DNA of 64,000 nucleotides, from the NCBI GenBank assembly GCA_009699245.1, contig WLOQ01000004.1, positions 62,001-126,000 of the forward strand. The letters are read 5' to 3'. The notes below the pieces were generated by a model that saw only the letters and a program-made list of their open reading frames with translations, was not told where the DNA came from and did no database searches. The position numbers and the translations under genes were made by a program. The DNA comes from Actinomycetota bacterium (lineage in GTDB: Bacteria; Actinomycetota; Thermoleophilia; Solirubrobacterales; Solirubrobacteraceae). This document shows, one piece after another, positions 24,318 to 34,499 of the stretch (positions are counted from its first letter, which is position 1; every line of letters starts with the position of its first letter).

Positions 24318-26396
24318 TCAGGCAATTGCGACGTCTGGGCGCGGCTGACCAGATGCGGCCAAGAGCAGGTCACGGACGGCCGCGACGAGATCGGCGTCTG
24401 CAGCTGTGCCATCGGCGAGGCGCGCGGCTCCCGCCAGACGCACCCCGGAGGTGAGGATCACGCCGTCGGCTCGGGCGAGGCGTTCGAACGTCAGTGGCTC
24501 CTCGCGCACCGCCATCCCGCAGACCTCCCCGGCGGCAAGGAGCACCGCCCGGCACACGCCGGGAAGGATGCGTCCGTCGGCGGGCGGCGTCACGAGCGCG
24601 TCGCCCTCCACGGCGAAGACACTCGCCCATGCCGCCTCAAGAACGCTCCCGTCGAGGTCGATCAGCAGCGGCACGCGGCCGAGCTGCGCGGAGAGGTCGT
24701 CGACGAGTCGCCGGTCGCACCACTTGTGCGCGCCGAGCCCGCCGGGGAGCGTCACGGGGACGAGCGTGTGTACGACGACGGGGGCCGCCGGCTCGGCGAC
24801 CGCTTCGCCGCTGACCGCCGGGCCGCCCGGCTGCGGGACGACCCGCAGCCGCAGCCGATGCGAGCCGTGCCCGGCATCCTGAGCGAGTCCTGCGAGGAGC
24901 GCCTCGAGGCGCTCGCTGATCTCGACGCCCCAAAGCGCGCGGGCGTGCGCGGCCAGCCGGTCGAGGTGCTGCTGCGCGAATGCCGGATGGCCGTCATCGC
25001 AGCGCAGCGTGGTGAGGACGCCGAGCTGCGGGTCGGGCCGCGCGGCGCGCACGAGCATCGCCGCAGGGACGTCCGGCGCACGGTCCTGCGCGTCAGATGC
25101 CACGCGGCTGCCGGCGGCCTGCGCCACCGGGCGCGCCTTCACGAGGCACTCCTCGACCTCCCCCCACGGGTCGGACGGCCAGGTCACCGCGCCCCCGGCG
25201 CCCATCCAGGCGCGGCCGCCCGCGAGCTCGAGCGTGCGGATCGTGACAGCGAGCTCGAGGCCCGCGAGCGGACTCGCGATGCCGATCGCGCCGGTGTACG
25301 CCTCGCGCGCGGCACCCTCAAGCTCGTGGATCGTGCGCATCGCCTGGATCTTGGGCGCGCCGGTCACCGAGCCGGGCGGGAACGCCGCGCGCACGAGCTC
25401 GCCGTCGCCGACGCCCGGGCGCAGGCGCCCCTCGACGCGCGAAACGAGGCTCCAGACGCCCGCGGTCGCCTGCGGCGCGCAGAGGTCGCGCACCGTCACC
25501 GAGCCGTAGTCGCAGACGCGTCCGAGGTCGTTGCGCATGAGGTCGACGATCATCACGTTCTCCGCGCGGTCCTTCCCCGAGGCGGCGAGCGCCTCGGCGG
25601 GAGTCCCGCCCGGGGCGGTGCCCTTGATCGGCTCGGTCGCGACCGCCCGGCCCTCGCGGCGCAGGAACAGTTCGGGCGAGGCACTCACGAGGGCGCCCCA
25701 CGGCCCGCCGAGGTGCGCCCCGTGCGACGGACGCAGCTCGCGCAGGACCTGCGCGGCGAGCGCGGCGTCGTCACCGTCGAATGACGCCTCAAGCAGCAGG
25801 CAGATGTTGGCCTCGAAGAGGTCGCCCTCGGCGATCCGGCGGCGGCACTGCGCCACGGCGGCGGCGTGCCCCGCCAGTCCCGCGCCTGTCGACCGCAGCG
25901 TCCCGAGCGCGAAGGTGCCCGCGGCCGGTGGACATTCGACGCGCGCGCGCAGGAGCGCGAGGCGCTCCTCGAGCGCCGCGGCGCGCGGCGCCGTCCACAG
26001 CGCCTCGAACCACCAGGCGCCATCGGCGTCGCAGCGCAGCACGTGGTCGTAGTAGGCGAGCGCGTGGTCCGGCAGCGCATGTGGGCGTGGTGGAGCCGGC
26101 GGGACGCTCGGCTCAAGGGTGCGCCCGAGCCCATAGCCGAGGAAGCCGATCCAGCCGCCGCCGACTGCGCCGGGGACGGCGTCGTCGACCTCCGGGACCG
26201 CGTCGAGCGCGGCGAACGGATCCTCTTCTGCGAAGGCGACGGGTTCAGAGGTGCAGATCGCCTGCGAGCCGGCCCACGTGCCGACGAGCGCGACGGGGTG
26301 CGCGTCGGCTGCGACGAGCAGCGGCGCGTCGTGTGGCGCCACGGCGCCGGCGAGCGGAATGCGCACGAGGCGCGCGCGATCGGGAGGCTGCGTCAC
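24318..26396 (-). CDS. Aminodeoxychorismate synthase component I / 4-amino-4-deoxychorismate lyase fusion
   Basis: A 692-residue PabB-PabC fusion for p-aminobenzoate (folate) synthesis. Residues 1-440 are the chorismate-binding PabB part, with FLGYGLGRTLEP, EGDLFEANICLLLEA, ATEPIKGTAPGG, KDRAENVMIVDLMRNDLGRV, FPPGSVTGAPKIQAM and EAYTGAIG. Residues 460-692 are the fold-type IV PLP lyase PabC, with the PLP lysine in HKWCDRRLVDD, LIDLDGSVLEAAWASVFAVE and ILPGVCRAVLL. The glutamine amidotransferase PabA is not in the window. GTG 26396 is chosen because TACGAT lies 9 nt upstream; GTG 26402 is also possible. A much longer frame upstream is antisense noise over yaaA. Confidence 0.93.
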   Translation of the reverse strand: MTQPPDRARLVRIPLAGAVAPHDAPLLVAADAHPVALVGTWAGSQAICTSEPVAFAEEDPFAALDAVPEVDDAVPGAVGGGWIGFLGYGLGRTLEPSVPPAPPRPHALPDHALAYYDHVLRCDADGAWWFEALWTAPRAAALEERLALLRARVECPPAAGTFALGTLRSTGAGLAGHAAAVAQCRRRIAEGDLFEANICLLLEASFDGDDAALAAQVLRELRPSHGAHLGGPWGALVSASPELFLRREGRAVATEPIKGTAPGGTPAEALAASGKDRAENVMIVDLMRNDLGRVCDYGSVTVRDLCAPQATAGVWSLVSRVEGRLRPGVGDGELVRAAFPPGSVTGAPKIQAMRTIHELEGAAREAYTGAIGIASPLAGLELAVTIRTLELAGGRAWMGAGGAVTWPSDPWGEVEECLVKARPVAQAAGSRVASDAQDRAPDVPAAMLVRAARPDPQLGVLTTLRCDDGHPAFAQQHLDRLAAHARALWGVEISERLEALLAGLAQDAGHGSHRLRLRVVPQPGGPAVSGEAVAEPAAPVVVHTLVPVTLPGGLGAHKWCDRRLVDDLSAQLGRVPLLIDLDGSVLEAAWASVFAVEGDALVTPPADGRILPGVCRAVLLAAGEVCGMAVREEPLTFERLARADGVILTSGVRLAGAARLADGTAADADLVAAVRDLLLAASGQPRPDVAIA

Positions 26397-26427
26397 GGAC
26401 ACCGGATCGTACGCCCGGGCGCGCCCA

Positions 26428-26433
26428 TAGGCT
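26428..26433 (+). promoter_or_regulatory. -10 box of yaaA, leaderless
   Basis: TAGGCT followed by 8 nt and GTG 26442; identical in sequence to the -10 of the adenosyltransferase gene. Confidence 0.4.
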
Positions 26434-26441
26434 CCGGCGCC

Positions 26442-27190
26442 GTGCTGATCCTGCTCGCTCCCTCCGAAGGCAAGGCCGCCCCGCCCGCGGGCAGCGCCGC
26501 CGTGGATCTCGGGGCGCTGAGCCATCCCGGCCTCACGGCGCAGCGGCTCGAGCTGATCAAGCGCCTGACGAAGCTCACCGCCGGGCCGCAGGCCGCGGCG
26601 CTCGCAGCGCTCAAGCTCAGCGCCGGGCAGGCCGCCGAGCTCGAGCGCAATCGCAACCTCCTCGCCGCGCCCGCGGCGCCGGCCGCGCAGGTGTACACCG
26701 GCGTCCTCTACCAGCACCTCGATCTCGCCTCGCTCTCCGCCGAGGTCCGCCGCCGCGCCGCACAGCGCGTGCTGATCGCGAGCGCCCTCTGGGGCGTCGT
26801 GGCGCCGGACGACGCGATCCCCGCCTACCGGCTGAGCATGGGCGCCAGGCTCCCGGGGATGAAGGGGCTCGCCGCCTGGTGGCGCACGGCACTCGAGGCC
26901 GCCCTCCCCCCTGACGGTCTCGTCGTGGACCTGCGCTCCGGGGCCTACGCCGCCGCCTGGCGCCCCGCAGGCATCGAGCTCGTCGAAGTCGGCGCACGCA
27001 CGCCCCAGGGCAAGGTGATCAGCCACATGGCGAAGGCCACCCGCGGCGCGGTCGCGCGCCTGCTGCTCCAGGCCGGGCGCACACCGCGCAGCGCGCAGGA
27101 CGTCGCGGCATGCGTCGAGGCCGCGGGGCACACCGCCGACCTGCGGCCGCTGCCGAACGACCGCGGCTGGGCGCTCGACGTGATCGCCGG

Positions 27191-27194
<4 letters not shown>
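26442..27194 (+). CDS. yaaA: YaaA-family (UPF0246) protein
   Basis: A 250-residue YaaA/DUF328 protein. In E. coli, YaaA lowers free iron during peroxide stress, and the family binds DNA. Markers visible are LILLAPSEGKAAPP at the start (the family PSEGK motif), YTGVLYQHLDL, SALWGVVAPDDAIPAYRLSMG and VISHMAKATRG. GTG 26442 follows the -10 at a leaderless distance. Its stop codon shares the palindrome CTAG (27191-27194) with the stop of the convergent mutase gene. Confidence 0.88.
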
Positions 27195-28852
<1,658 letters not shown>

Positions 28853-28856
28853 GGCG

Positions 28857-28888
28857 GTCCGGGGCCACCGCGCGGCGGCGCCCCGGAC
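28857..28888 (-). terminator. GC hairpin between the SnoaL operon and the mutase start
   Basis: GTCCGGGGC and GCCCCGGAC form a perfect 9-bp stem with a 14-nt loop, 5 nt before the mutase ATG and 14 nt after the SnoaL stop. It could terminate the upstream catabolic operon or mask translation of the mutase. No U-tract follows, so the role is open. Confidence 0.4.
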
Positions 28889-28901
28889 TCTACCTGCGGC
28901 C

Positions 28902-29285
28902 CTAAAAGAGCCCCATCGGCGCCATCGCCGCCGAGTCGGCGTACTCCTCGAGCACGGCGACGCGCCCGTCGACGACCTTCGCCACGGCGCAGACCTCGAA
29001 GGAGAACGGCTGCCCCGTGAGGCCCGTGCCGGTCACGAGGTGCTGCTCGACGAAGCCGTCATCGGTGGTGACCCGGCGGATGTCCGAGTAGGTGAAGTCC
29101 GGGATCTTCTCCGAGACCATCTGCACCATACCCGCGATATCCGCCGGCCCCATGTCCCCCGGCGCGACGTTGATCCGCATCACGGCATCGTCGCTGTAAC
29201 ACGCCAGCACCGTGTCGATGTCGCCCGCCATGATCGCGCCGAACATGCGCTCGGCGAGTGCGTCGTGCTCCTCGTGCTTGCCCAT
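28902..29285 (-). CDS. SnoaL/NTF2-like protein, last gene of catabolic operon
   Basis: A 127-residue NTF2-fold protein with the SnoaL-like pattern DALAERMFGAIMAGDIDTVL, CYSDDAVMRINVAPGD and a C-terminal AVLEEYADS. Such proteins are isomerases, cyclases or accessory subunits in aromatic degradation and polyketide pathways. It starts 12 nt after the stop of the FAD hydroxylase gene, so it is in the same transcript as the hydroxylase, ligase and dioxygenase genes. The exact reaction is unknown. Confidence 0.75.
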   Translation of the reverse strand: MGKHEEHDALAERMFGAIMAGDIDTVLACYSDDAVMRINVAPGDMGPADIAGMVQMVSEKIPDFTYSDIRRVTTDDGFVEQHLVTGTGLTGQPFSFEVCAVAKVVDGRVAVLEEYADSAAMAPMGLF

Positions 29286-29297
29286 CGGTACTCCTCT

Positions 29298-31085
29298 CTA
29301 GCGGCCGCCGAGGGCGACCGACATCGCATGATCAAGCTCGGCCTGCGGGTCCGCCGCGGCGCTTGCGGCGCGCATCGCGACGTGACCGTCGGGGCGCACG
29401 AGCACCGCGCCCGCGTCGTCGTGGCCGCGCAGCTGCGCCCACCCCCCATCGACGGGGACGAGGTCGGCGCCCGCGCCGGTGCGCAGCGCCTCGATCTGCA
29501 CGCCGAGCTGCGCGGAGAGCGCGCTGGCCGCATCGATCCACCCCTGCCCGTCAGGGCCGGCCAGCAGGAGGAAGCCGCCAGGCCGCAGCAGCCCGTGCGG
29601 GTGGACCTCCTCGCCATCGCGCGTGAACAGCGCGTGCGGCACGCGGTGGCCAGGACGCGCGACCTGGATGTACTCGTGACCGGTCGGGTCGGCGGGCGGC
29701 GCCTCTGTCCCATCGGGGATGACCGCCGGGCTGTCCGCGTACGTGAAGCCGAGCTCGATGTCGGCGCACTCGAACTCCCAGCGCAGCGTGTGGAAGTACT
29801 CCTCCAGCCGCTTGCGGCGCATGCGGCCCTCCTCCGTGTCGGAGGCGAGCGCGCCGAGCACCCAGGCGTTGAACTCCGGCGGCGCGCCCGGGAAGAGCCC
29901 GAAGCCCGAGGTCGCGCCGTGGTGGTTGAAGAACGCGGTCGTCGAGAAGTCGACGTTGCGCTGCGCCACCGGGCGGCGCTCGGCGTCGAACGACTCGAGC
30001 AGCGCCGGATCTGCCGTACCGCGCAGGACGTGCGCGAGCTTCCACGTGAGGTTGTGCGCGTCCTGAATCCCCGAGTTGAGCCCCAGCCCGCCCATCGGCG
30101 AGTGGCGGTGCGCGGCGTCGCCGATGAGGAAGACCCGCCCGTCGCAGAAGCGCTCAGCCACCGCGGACTCGATGAGCCAGCGGTTGGCGGAGAGGATCTC
30201 CACCTCGAGCTCCGGCAGCTTGAGCATGTCGCGCGTGATCTTCAGGAGATAGTCGTGGTCGAGGCCCGACTCCTCGCCGCCGTCGGGCTCGGGCGGCAGC
30301 ATGATCGAGAGGATCCACTCGCTCGCGTGGCGGTCCCAGCGGTCCGGGCCCATGTTGAGGAAGCCGGCGGTGAACCACTCGCCGCTGACATCGGGCCGCG
30401 TGACGAGCGTGACGACGCTGTCCTCGGTCTGCAGCCACTCCGACACGTCGAGGCGCATGTGGATGTTGATCGCGTCGGCGAACGGCATCCGCGGCCCCAT
30501 CCCGATGCCCAGCGACGGACCGACGGTCTTGCCGCCGTCGGCGCCGATCATGTACTTCGCGCGCGCCGTCCACGTGGTGTCCGTGTCGCGGTCGCGCACG
30601 GTGGCCCAGACGCCGCCTGAGTCCTGGCCGAACTCGAGCACCTCGTGGTGGAAGAGCGCCCGCCCGGGCGTGCGCGCGTCGACGTACTCGCGGACCTTGG
30701 GCTCGAGCAGGTTCTGCTGGAAGTTCCCGTGCCGGTAGGCGGACAGCGGCGCGTAGTGCTCGACGAGCCGCCCGCAGCCCCAGGCGTCGTGCTCGGCGAA
30801 GTTCCAACGGTCGATCGGGCCGTCGCCGCCGAGCGATGTGATCCAGCGAACCTTCGCGTTGTTCTCGTGCGGCGAGCCGCTCGCGTAGATCTCGTGGTCA
30901 AAACCGAAGGGCGCGTACGCCTCGACGGTGCGCGGGTTGATGATGTGCGCCTTCGGGCCGATCGCGGTCCCGACGTGGCGCTCGAGCAGGAGAAAGTCCA
31001 CCCCGAGATCGCCGAGCATCAGCGCCGCCGAGAGTCCTGCCCCGCCACCACCGACGATGAGGACGTCCGTCTCCCGATCCGTCAT
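29298..31085 (-). CDS. FAD-dependent aromatic hydroxylase
   Basis: A 595-residue class A flavoprotein monooxygenase resembling 2,4-dichlorophenol or phenol hydroxylases. The N-terminal dinucleotide motif is VLIVGGGGAGLSAALML. A central GADGGKTVGPSLGI gives the DG motif, and the FAD GD motif is RVFLIGDAAHRHSPMGGLGL with NSGIQDAHNLTWKLA. The C-terminal thioredoxin-like part is typical of the phenol hydroxylase group. Its ATG overlaps the stop of the upstream ligase gene (ATGA). With the extradiol dioxygenase in the same operon it could hydroxylate an aromatic ring before cleavage; the substrate is not deducible. Confidence 0.88.
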   Translation of the reverse strand: MTDRETDVLIVGGGGAGLSAALMLGDLGVDFLLLERHVGTAIGPKAHIINPRTVEAYAPFGFDHEIYASGSPHENNAKVRWITSLGGDGPIDRWNFAEHDAWGCGRLVEHYAPLSAYRHGNFQQNLLEPKVREYVDARTPGRALFHHEVLEFGQDSGGVWATVRDRDTDTTWTARAKYMIGADGGKTVGPSLGIGMGPRMPFADAINIHMRLDVSEWLQTEDSVVTLVTRPDVSGEWFTAGFLNMGPDRWDRHASEWILSIMLPPEPDGGEESGLDHDYLLKITRDMLKLPELEVEILSANRWLIESAVAERFCDGRVFLIGDAAHRHSPMGGLGLNSGIQDAHNLTWKLAHVLRGTADPALLESFDAERRPVAQRNVDFSTTAFFNHHGATSGFGLFPGAPPEFNAWVLGALASDTEEGRMRRKRLEEYFHTLRWEFECADIELGFTYADSPAVIPDGTEAPPADPTGHEYIQVARPGHRVPHALFTRDGEEVHPHGLLRPGGFLLLAGPDGQGWIDAASALSAQLGVQIEALRTGAGADLVPVDGGWAQLRGHDDAGAVLVRPDGHVAMRAASAAADPQAELDHAMSVALGGR

Positions 31086-33058
31086 GCCGCAACCTCCGCT
31101 CGTTCCTGGGCCAGCCCGACGAACGCGTCGAGCGCCGCCGGGTTCTCCATCGCGCCCGCACTCGTCACCGAGGCGGCGCTGGCGCCGGTCAGGATGCGCT
31201 TGACCGGGACCTCCTGCTTCTTGCCGGTGAGGGTCCGCGGAATCAGCGGCACCTCGACGATCGTGTCGGGCACATGGCGCGGCGAGAGGCGCCCGCGCAG
31301 CTCGCCGGCGATGCGCGCCCGCAGCTCCTCGCCGAGCTGCGCGCCGGGCGCGAGCCGCACGAAGAGCAGCAGCTCGCCCATGCCGCCGTGCGTGTCCTCA
31401 AGGTGGACGACGAGGCTGTCGAGCACCTCGGGGAGCGCCTCGACGACGCCGTAGAACTCGGTCGTCCCCAGGCGCACGCCGCCGCGGTTGAGCGTCGCGT
31501 CGGAGCGCCCGGTGATGGTGCTGCCGCCGTGCGACCCGAAGCGGATCCAGTCGCCGTGGCGCCACACGCCCGGGTACTGCTCGAAGTACGCGGCGCGCAG
31601 GCGCTCACGGCCCGGGTCGTTCCAGAAGCTCACCGGCATCGAGGGGAGCGGCTCGGTGACGACGAGCTCCCCCAGCTCGCCGACGACCGACTCGCCCTGC
31701 TCGTCGAAGGCGTAGACGGCGACGCCGAGGTTGGGGACGGCCATCTCGCCGATCCGCGTCGGCTCGAGCAGGCAGCCGCTCACGAGGCCCGAGCAGATGT
31801 CGGTCCCCCCGCTCCCGGCATGCATGAAGGTGCCAGGCGGCAGCTCGGCGGCGAGCCAGCGGTAGCCGTCGTCGGGCAGCGGCGAGCCGGACGAGAGCAC
31901 GCTGCGCAGGTGGTGCAGGTCGTACTCCTGCGCCGGGTGACGCCCGGAGCGCGCGCAGGCCGTGTGGTAGGCCGCGCCGGAGCCGAAGTGGGTGACCTGC
32001 GCCTCGGAGGCGATCCGCCACTGCTCGAGCAGGTCGGGGTGGACCGGGTCGCCGTCGATCATCACGAACGACGCGCCGACGAGCAGCGTCATCACGGCCC
32101 AGTTCCACATCATCCAGCCGGTCGTGGAGAAGAACTGAAAGCGGTCCCCGGGGCCAAGATCGTGGTGCAGCGCGGCGCCCTTGAGGCCCTCGAGGATGAT
32201 GCCGCCGTGGCCGTGCACGATCGCCTTCGGCAGGCCGGTCGTGCCGGACGAGAAGAGGATCCAGAGCGGATGGTCGAACGGCACCGGGTCGCACTTGAGG
32301 GAGCCCGGCTGGGCGACGAGCGCATCCCACGTGATCGCGTCCGCGAGCGTCGCGTCCGGGTCGAGGTACGAGATGAGGACGGTGTGCTCGAGCGACGGCA
32401 GCCCGGCGCGGATCGCCGCGACCGTCTCGGAGCGGTCCACGTCCTTGGCGCCGTAGCGGTAGCCGTCGATGACGAAGAGCACCTTCGGGTCGACCTGGCC
32501 GAGGCGGTCGAGCACGCTGCTCTCGCCGAACTCCGGCGGGCAGGACGACCAAATCGCGCCGATGCTCGCGGTGGCGAGGAAGGCGATCAGCGCCTCCGGC
32601 GCGTTGGGGAGATAGCCGGCGACGCGGTCGCCGCGCTCCACCCCGAGGTCGAGCAGCCCGCGCCGCGCGCGCGCCACCTGCTCGCGCAGCGCGCCGCGGG
32701 TGAGCGTCGCCGACAGCCGCGTCTGCGAGAAGGCCATCGCGGCGACCTCGCCGTCGTCGCCGTGGCGCAGCGCGTAGTGGGCGAAGTTCAGCTCGACGCC
32801 GGGGAACCACTGCGCGCCCGGCATGCTCCGCGATCCGAGCACCGCGGGCGCGCCCCTCGCCTCCGCGACGTCGAAGTAGTCGACGATCGAGCGCCAGAAC
32901 CCGTCGAGGTCGTCGACCGACCAGCGCCAGAGGTCCATGTAGGTCGGCATCGGCGCGCCGCGGCGCTCCGCCACCCAGTCGAGGTACTGCCCGATGCGGC
33001 TCGTCCGGCGCGCGTCGGCGGGCGGCTCCCAGATCACCTCGGGGAGCGGGTCGCTCAC
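31082..33058 (-). CDS. Acetoacetyl-CoA synthetase-like ligase
   Basis: A 658-residue AMP-forming ligase of the acetoacetate-CoA ligase type. Visible motifs are YMDLWRWSVDDLDGFWRSIV near the N-terminus, WILFSSGTTGLPKAIVHGHG (AMP-binding), a GSGGTDICSGLVSG segment, GVWRHGDWIRFGSHGGSTIT with GRSDATLNRGGVRLGTTEFY, and the C-terminal TGKKQEVPVKRIL catalytic lysine region. Family members activate acetoacetate or related short beta-keto acids. Length is right for AacS (about 650). GTG 33058 overlaps the dioxygenase stop by four bases. Some related ligases activate other acyl or terpene acids, so the substrate is a best guess. Confidence 0.85.
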   Translation of the reverse strand: MSDPLPEVIWEPPADARRTSRIGQYLDWVAERRGAPMPTYMDLWRWSVDDLDGFWRSIVDYFDVAEARGAPAVLGSRSMPGAQWFPGVELNFAHYALRHGDDGEVAAMAFSQTRLSATLTRGALREQVARARRGLLDLGVERGDRVAGYLPNAPEALIAFLATASIGAIWSSCPPEFGESSVLDRLGQVDPKVLFVIDGYRYGAKDVDRSETVAAIRAGLPSLEHTVLISYLDPDATLADAITWDALVAQPGSLKCDPVPFDHPLWILFSSGTTGLPKAIVHGHGGIILEGLKGAALHHDLGPGDRFQFFSTTGWMMWNWAVMTLLVGASFVMIDGDPVHPDLLEQWRIASEAQVTHFGSGAAYHTACARSGRHPAQEYDLHHLRSVLSSGSPLPDDGYRWLAAELPPGTFMHAGSGGTDICSGLVSGCLLEPTRIGEMAVPNLGVAVYAFDEQGESVVGELGELVVTEPLPSMPVSFWNDPGRERLRAAYFEQYPGVWRHGDWIRFGSHGGSTITGRSDATLNRGGVRLGTTEFYGVVEALPEVLDSLVVHLEDTHGGMGELLLFVRLAPGAQLGEELRARIAGELRGRLSPRHVPDTIVEVPLIPRTLTGKKQEVPVKRILTGASAASVTSAGAMENPAALDAFVGLAQERAEVAA

Positions 33059-33948
33059 GCGGCCACCCCGTCGCGGCGCACGGGCGGCACGCCGCGCTCG
33101 ATGAACCCGCCGGGGAAGTCGGGAGACCAGAGGCTGAACCACTTGTGGTCCGCCTCATCCCACGAGCGCACCGGCTGGTCCTCGTCGCTGTAGAAGCGCT
33201 CCATGTCGCTGTAGTACTCGACGACCGCGCCGCTCGGGTCCTGGAAGTACGTCGCAATGTTGCGCCCACACCCGTGACGCACCGGACCCCAGAGGACGCT
33301 GCGGCCGGACTCGTCGATGCGGTCGGCGAGCAGCCCGACCTCGACGGTGGACTGCACCTCCCACGCGTGGTGGTGGAGGACTGCGCGCTCCCCCCGCGCG
33401 ACGGCGATCCCGTGGTGGTCCACGTTGCAGCGCAGCCAGGCGCCCATCGTCACGCGGTCGGAGATCCTGAAGTCGAGGACCCCCGTGAGGACATCGAGCA
33501 TCCCGTCGAGGTCGGTGACCGTGATGTTCACGTGGCCGAACCGGTTCGGCCGCACCCCGGTCGGACGGTGGTCGAGCGGGACGTGCGGCATGTCGCGGTA
33601 GACCTCGAAGACGAACCCCTCCGGTCCCACGAAGGCGAAGCCGTCACCGGCGCCGGGGTCGAGCGGTGCGTCGCTGAGCACGGCGAGCCCGGCGGCATCG
33701 ACACGGCGGCGCACCTCGGCGAGCGCCTGCGCGTCGGGGGCCTCAAGTCCGATGTGGTCGAGCGCGTCCTCGTCCGCGGCGATGTACTCGAGCGAGTGGT
33801 CGGGCGCGCCGTGGGTGAGGAAGACGCTGCTGCCGGAGCGGCGGCGCTCGGCGAGCCCCATGATCGTCGTCGCGACGTCGACCGACGCATCGAGATCGCG
33901 CACGCGCAGTGCGACGTGCCCGACGGCGCGGATGACCGGCTGCCCCAT
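33055..33948 (-). CDS. Extradiol ring-cleavage dioxygenase-like (VOC) protein
   Basis: A 297-residue two-domain vicinal-oxygen-chelate protein like catechol 2,3-dioxygenase. The metal triad appears as the histidine in FGHVNITVTDLDGM, the second in AVLHHHAWEVQS, and the glutamate in GAVVEYYSDMERFY. Domain 1 (residues 7-120) lacks the full metal set, as is usual. The C-terminal tail has aromatic residues, ADHKWFSLWSPDFPGG. In the operon it would cleave a catecholic ring made by the FAD hydroxylase. Confidence 0.86.
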   Translation of the reverse strand: MGQPVIRAVGHVALRVRDLDASVDVATTIMGLAERRRSGSSVFLTHGAPDHSLEYIAADEDALDHIGLEAPDAQALAEVRRRVDAAGLAVLSDAPLDPGAGDGFAFVGPEGFVFEVYRDMPHVPLDHRPTGVRPNRFGHVNITVTDLDGMLDVLTGVLDFRISDRVTMGAWLRCNVDHHGIAVARGERAVLHHHAWEVQSTVEVGLLADRIDESGRSVLWGPVRHGCGRNIATYFQDPSGAVVEYYSDMERFYSDEDQPVRSWDEADHKWFSLWSPDFPGGFIERGVPPVRRDGVAA

Positions 33949-33950
33949 CG

Positions 33951-34397
33951 TCAGAGGACCCCGCCGAGCGGGGCGGTGTTGCCCGTGATCGGCGCGTCGT
34001 CGTGCAGCAGGTAGCGGTAGTGCCGACGAGCGAAGCGCCAGCCCTCGTCGGTGCGCACGAGGTCGTCGAGGTACTGCCCGTGGTTGCGGTAGCCGAAGTC
34101 GCCCTCGCGCGGCACGGCGATCTCCGTGAGATATGAGCGCGCGTGCGCATGGTCGCCGTGGATGTCGACGACGGTGCCGTGGACGAGCTGGAGGAAGCTC
34201 GCCCAGTTTGCGGTCATCGCGTCGCCGAAGATCGTCGCGATCTCTGCGCGCGGGAGCTGCAGCTCGAAGTCGGTCGGCGGATCGATGATCCAGTGCCCCT
34301 CGGGCGCCCAGACGTGCTCGAACTGCTCGACGTCGAGGCGGTTGACGGCGTCCGCAAAGCGGACGACGAGCTCGACGATCTCTGCGTGGTCAGACAC
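33951..34397 (-). CDS. SnoaL/NTF2-like protein, first gene of catabolic operon
   Basis: A 148-residue SnoaL-like protein with IVELVVRFADAVNRLDVEQF, HVWAPEGHWIIDPPT and RSYLTEIAVPREG followed by WRFARRHYRYLL. It resembles small subunits of ring-hydroxylating enzymes and ketosteroid-isomerase folds. It begins the five-gene operon and is 2 nt from the dioxygenase start. A 102-nt gap separates it from the divergent gene at 34500; both promoters must lie there. I see no clear operator. Confidence 0.75.
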   Translation of the reverse strand: MSDHAEIVELVVRFADAVNRLDVEQFEHVWAPEGHWIIDPPTDFELQLPRAEIATIFGDAMTANWASFLQLVHGTVVDIHGDHAHARSYLTEIAVPREGDFGYRNHGQYLDDLVRTDEGWRFARRHYRYLLHDDAPITGNTAPLGGVL

Positions 34398-34499
34398 TGC
34401 GTGACCTTCTCTCCGTTGGTGATGCGGCGATCAGGAAGTGCGACGGTGTGTCTAGCACCTGCGTGCCTGCGCACGCAAGCGCCGTGGTATAGATCCGGC

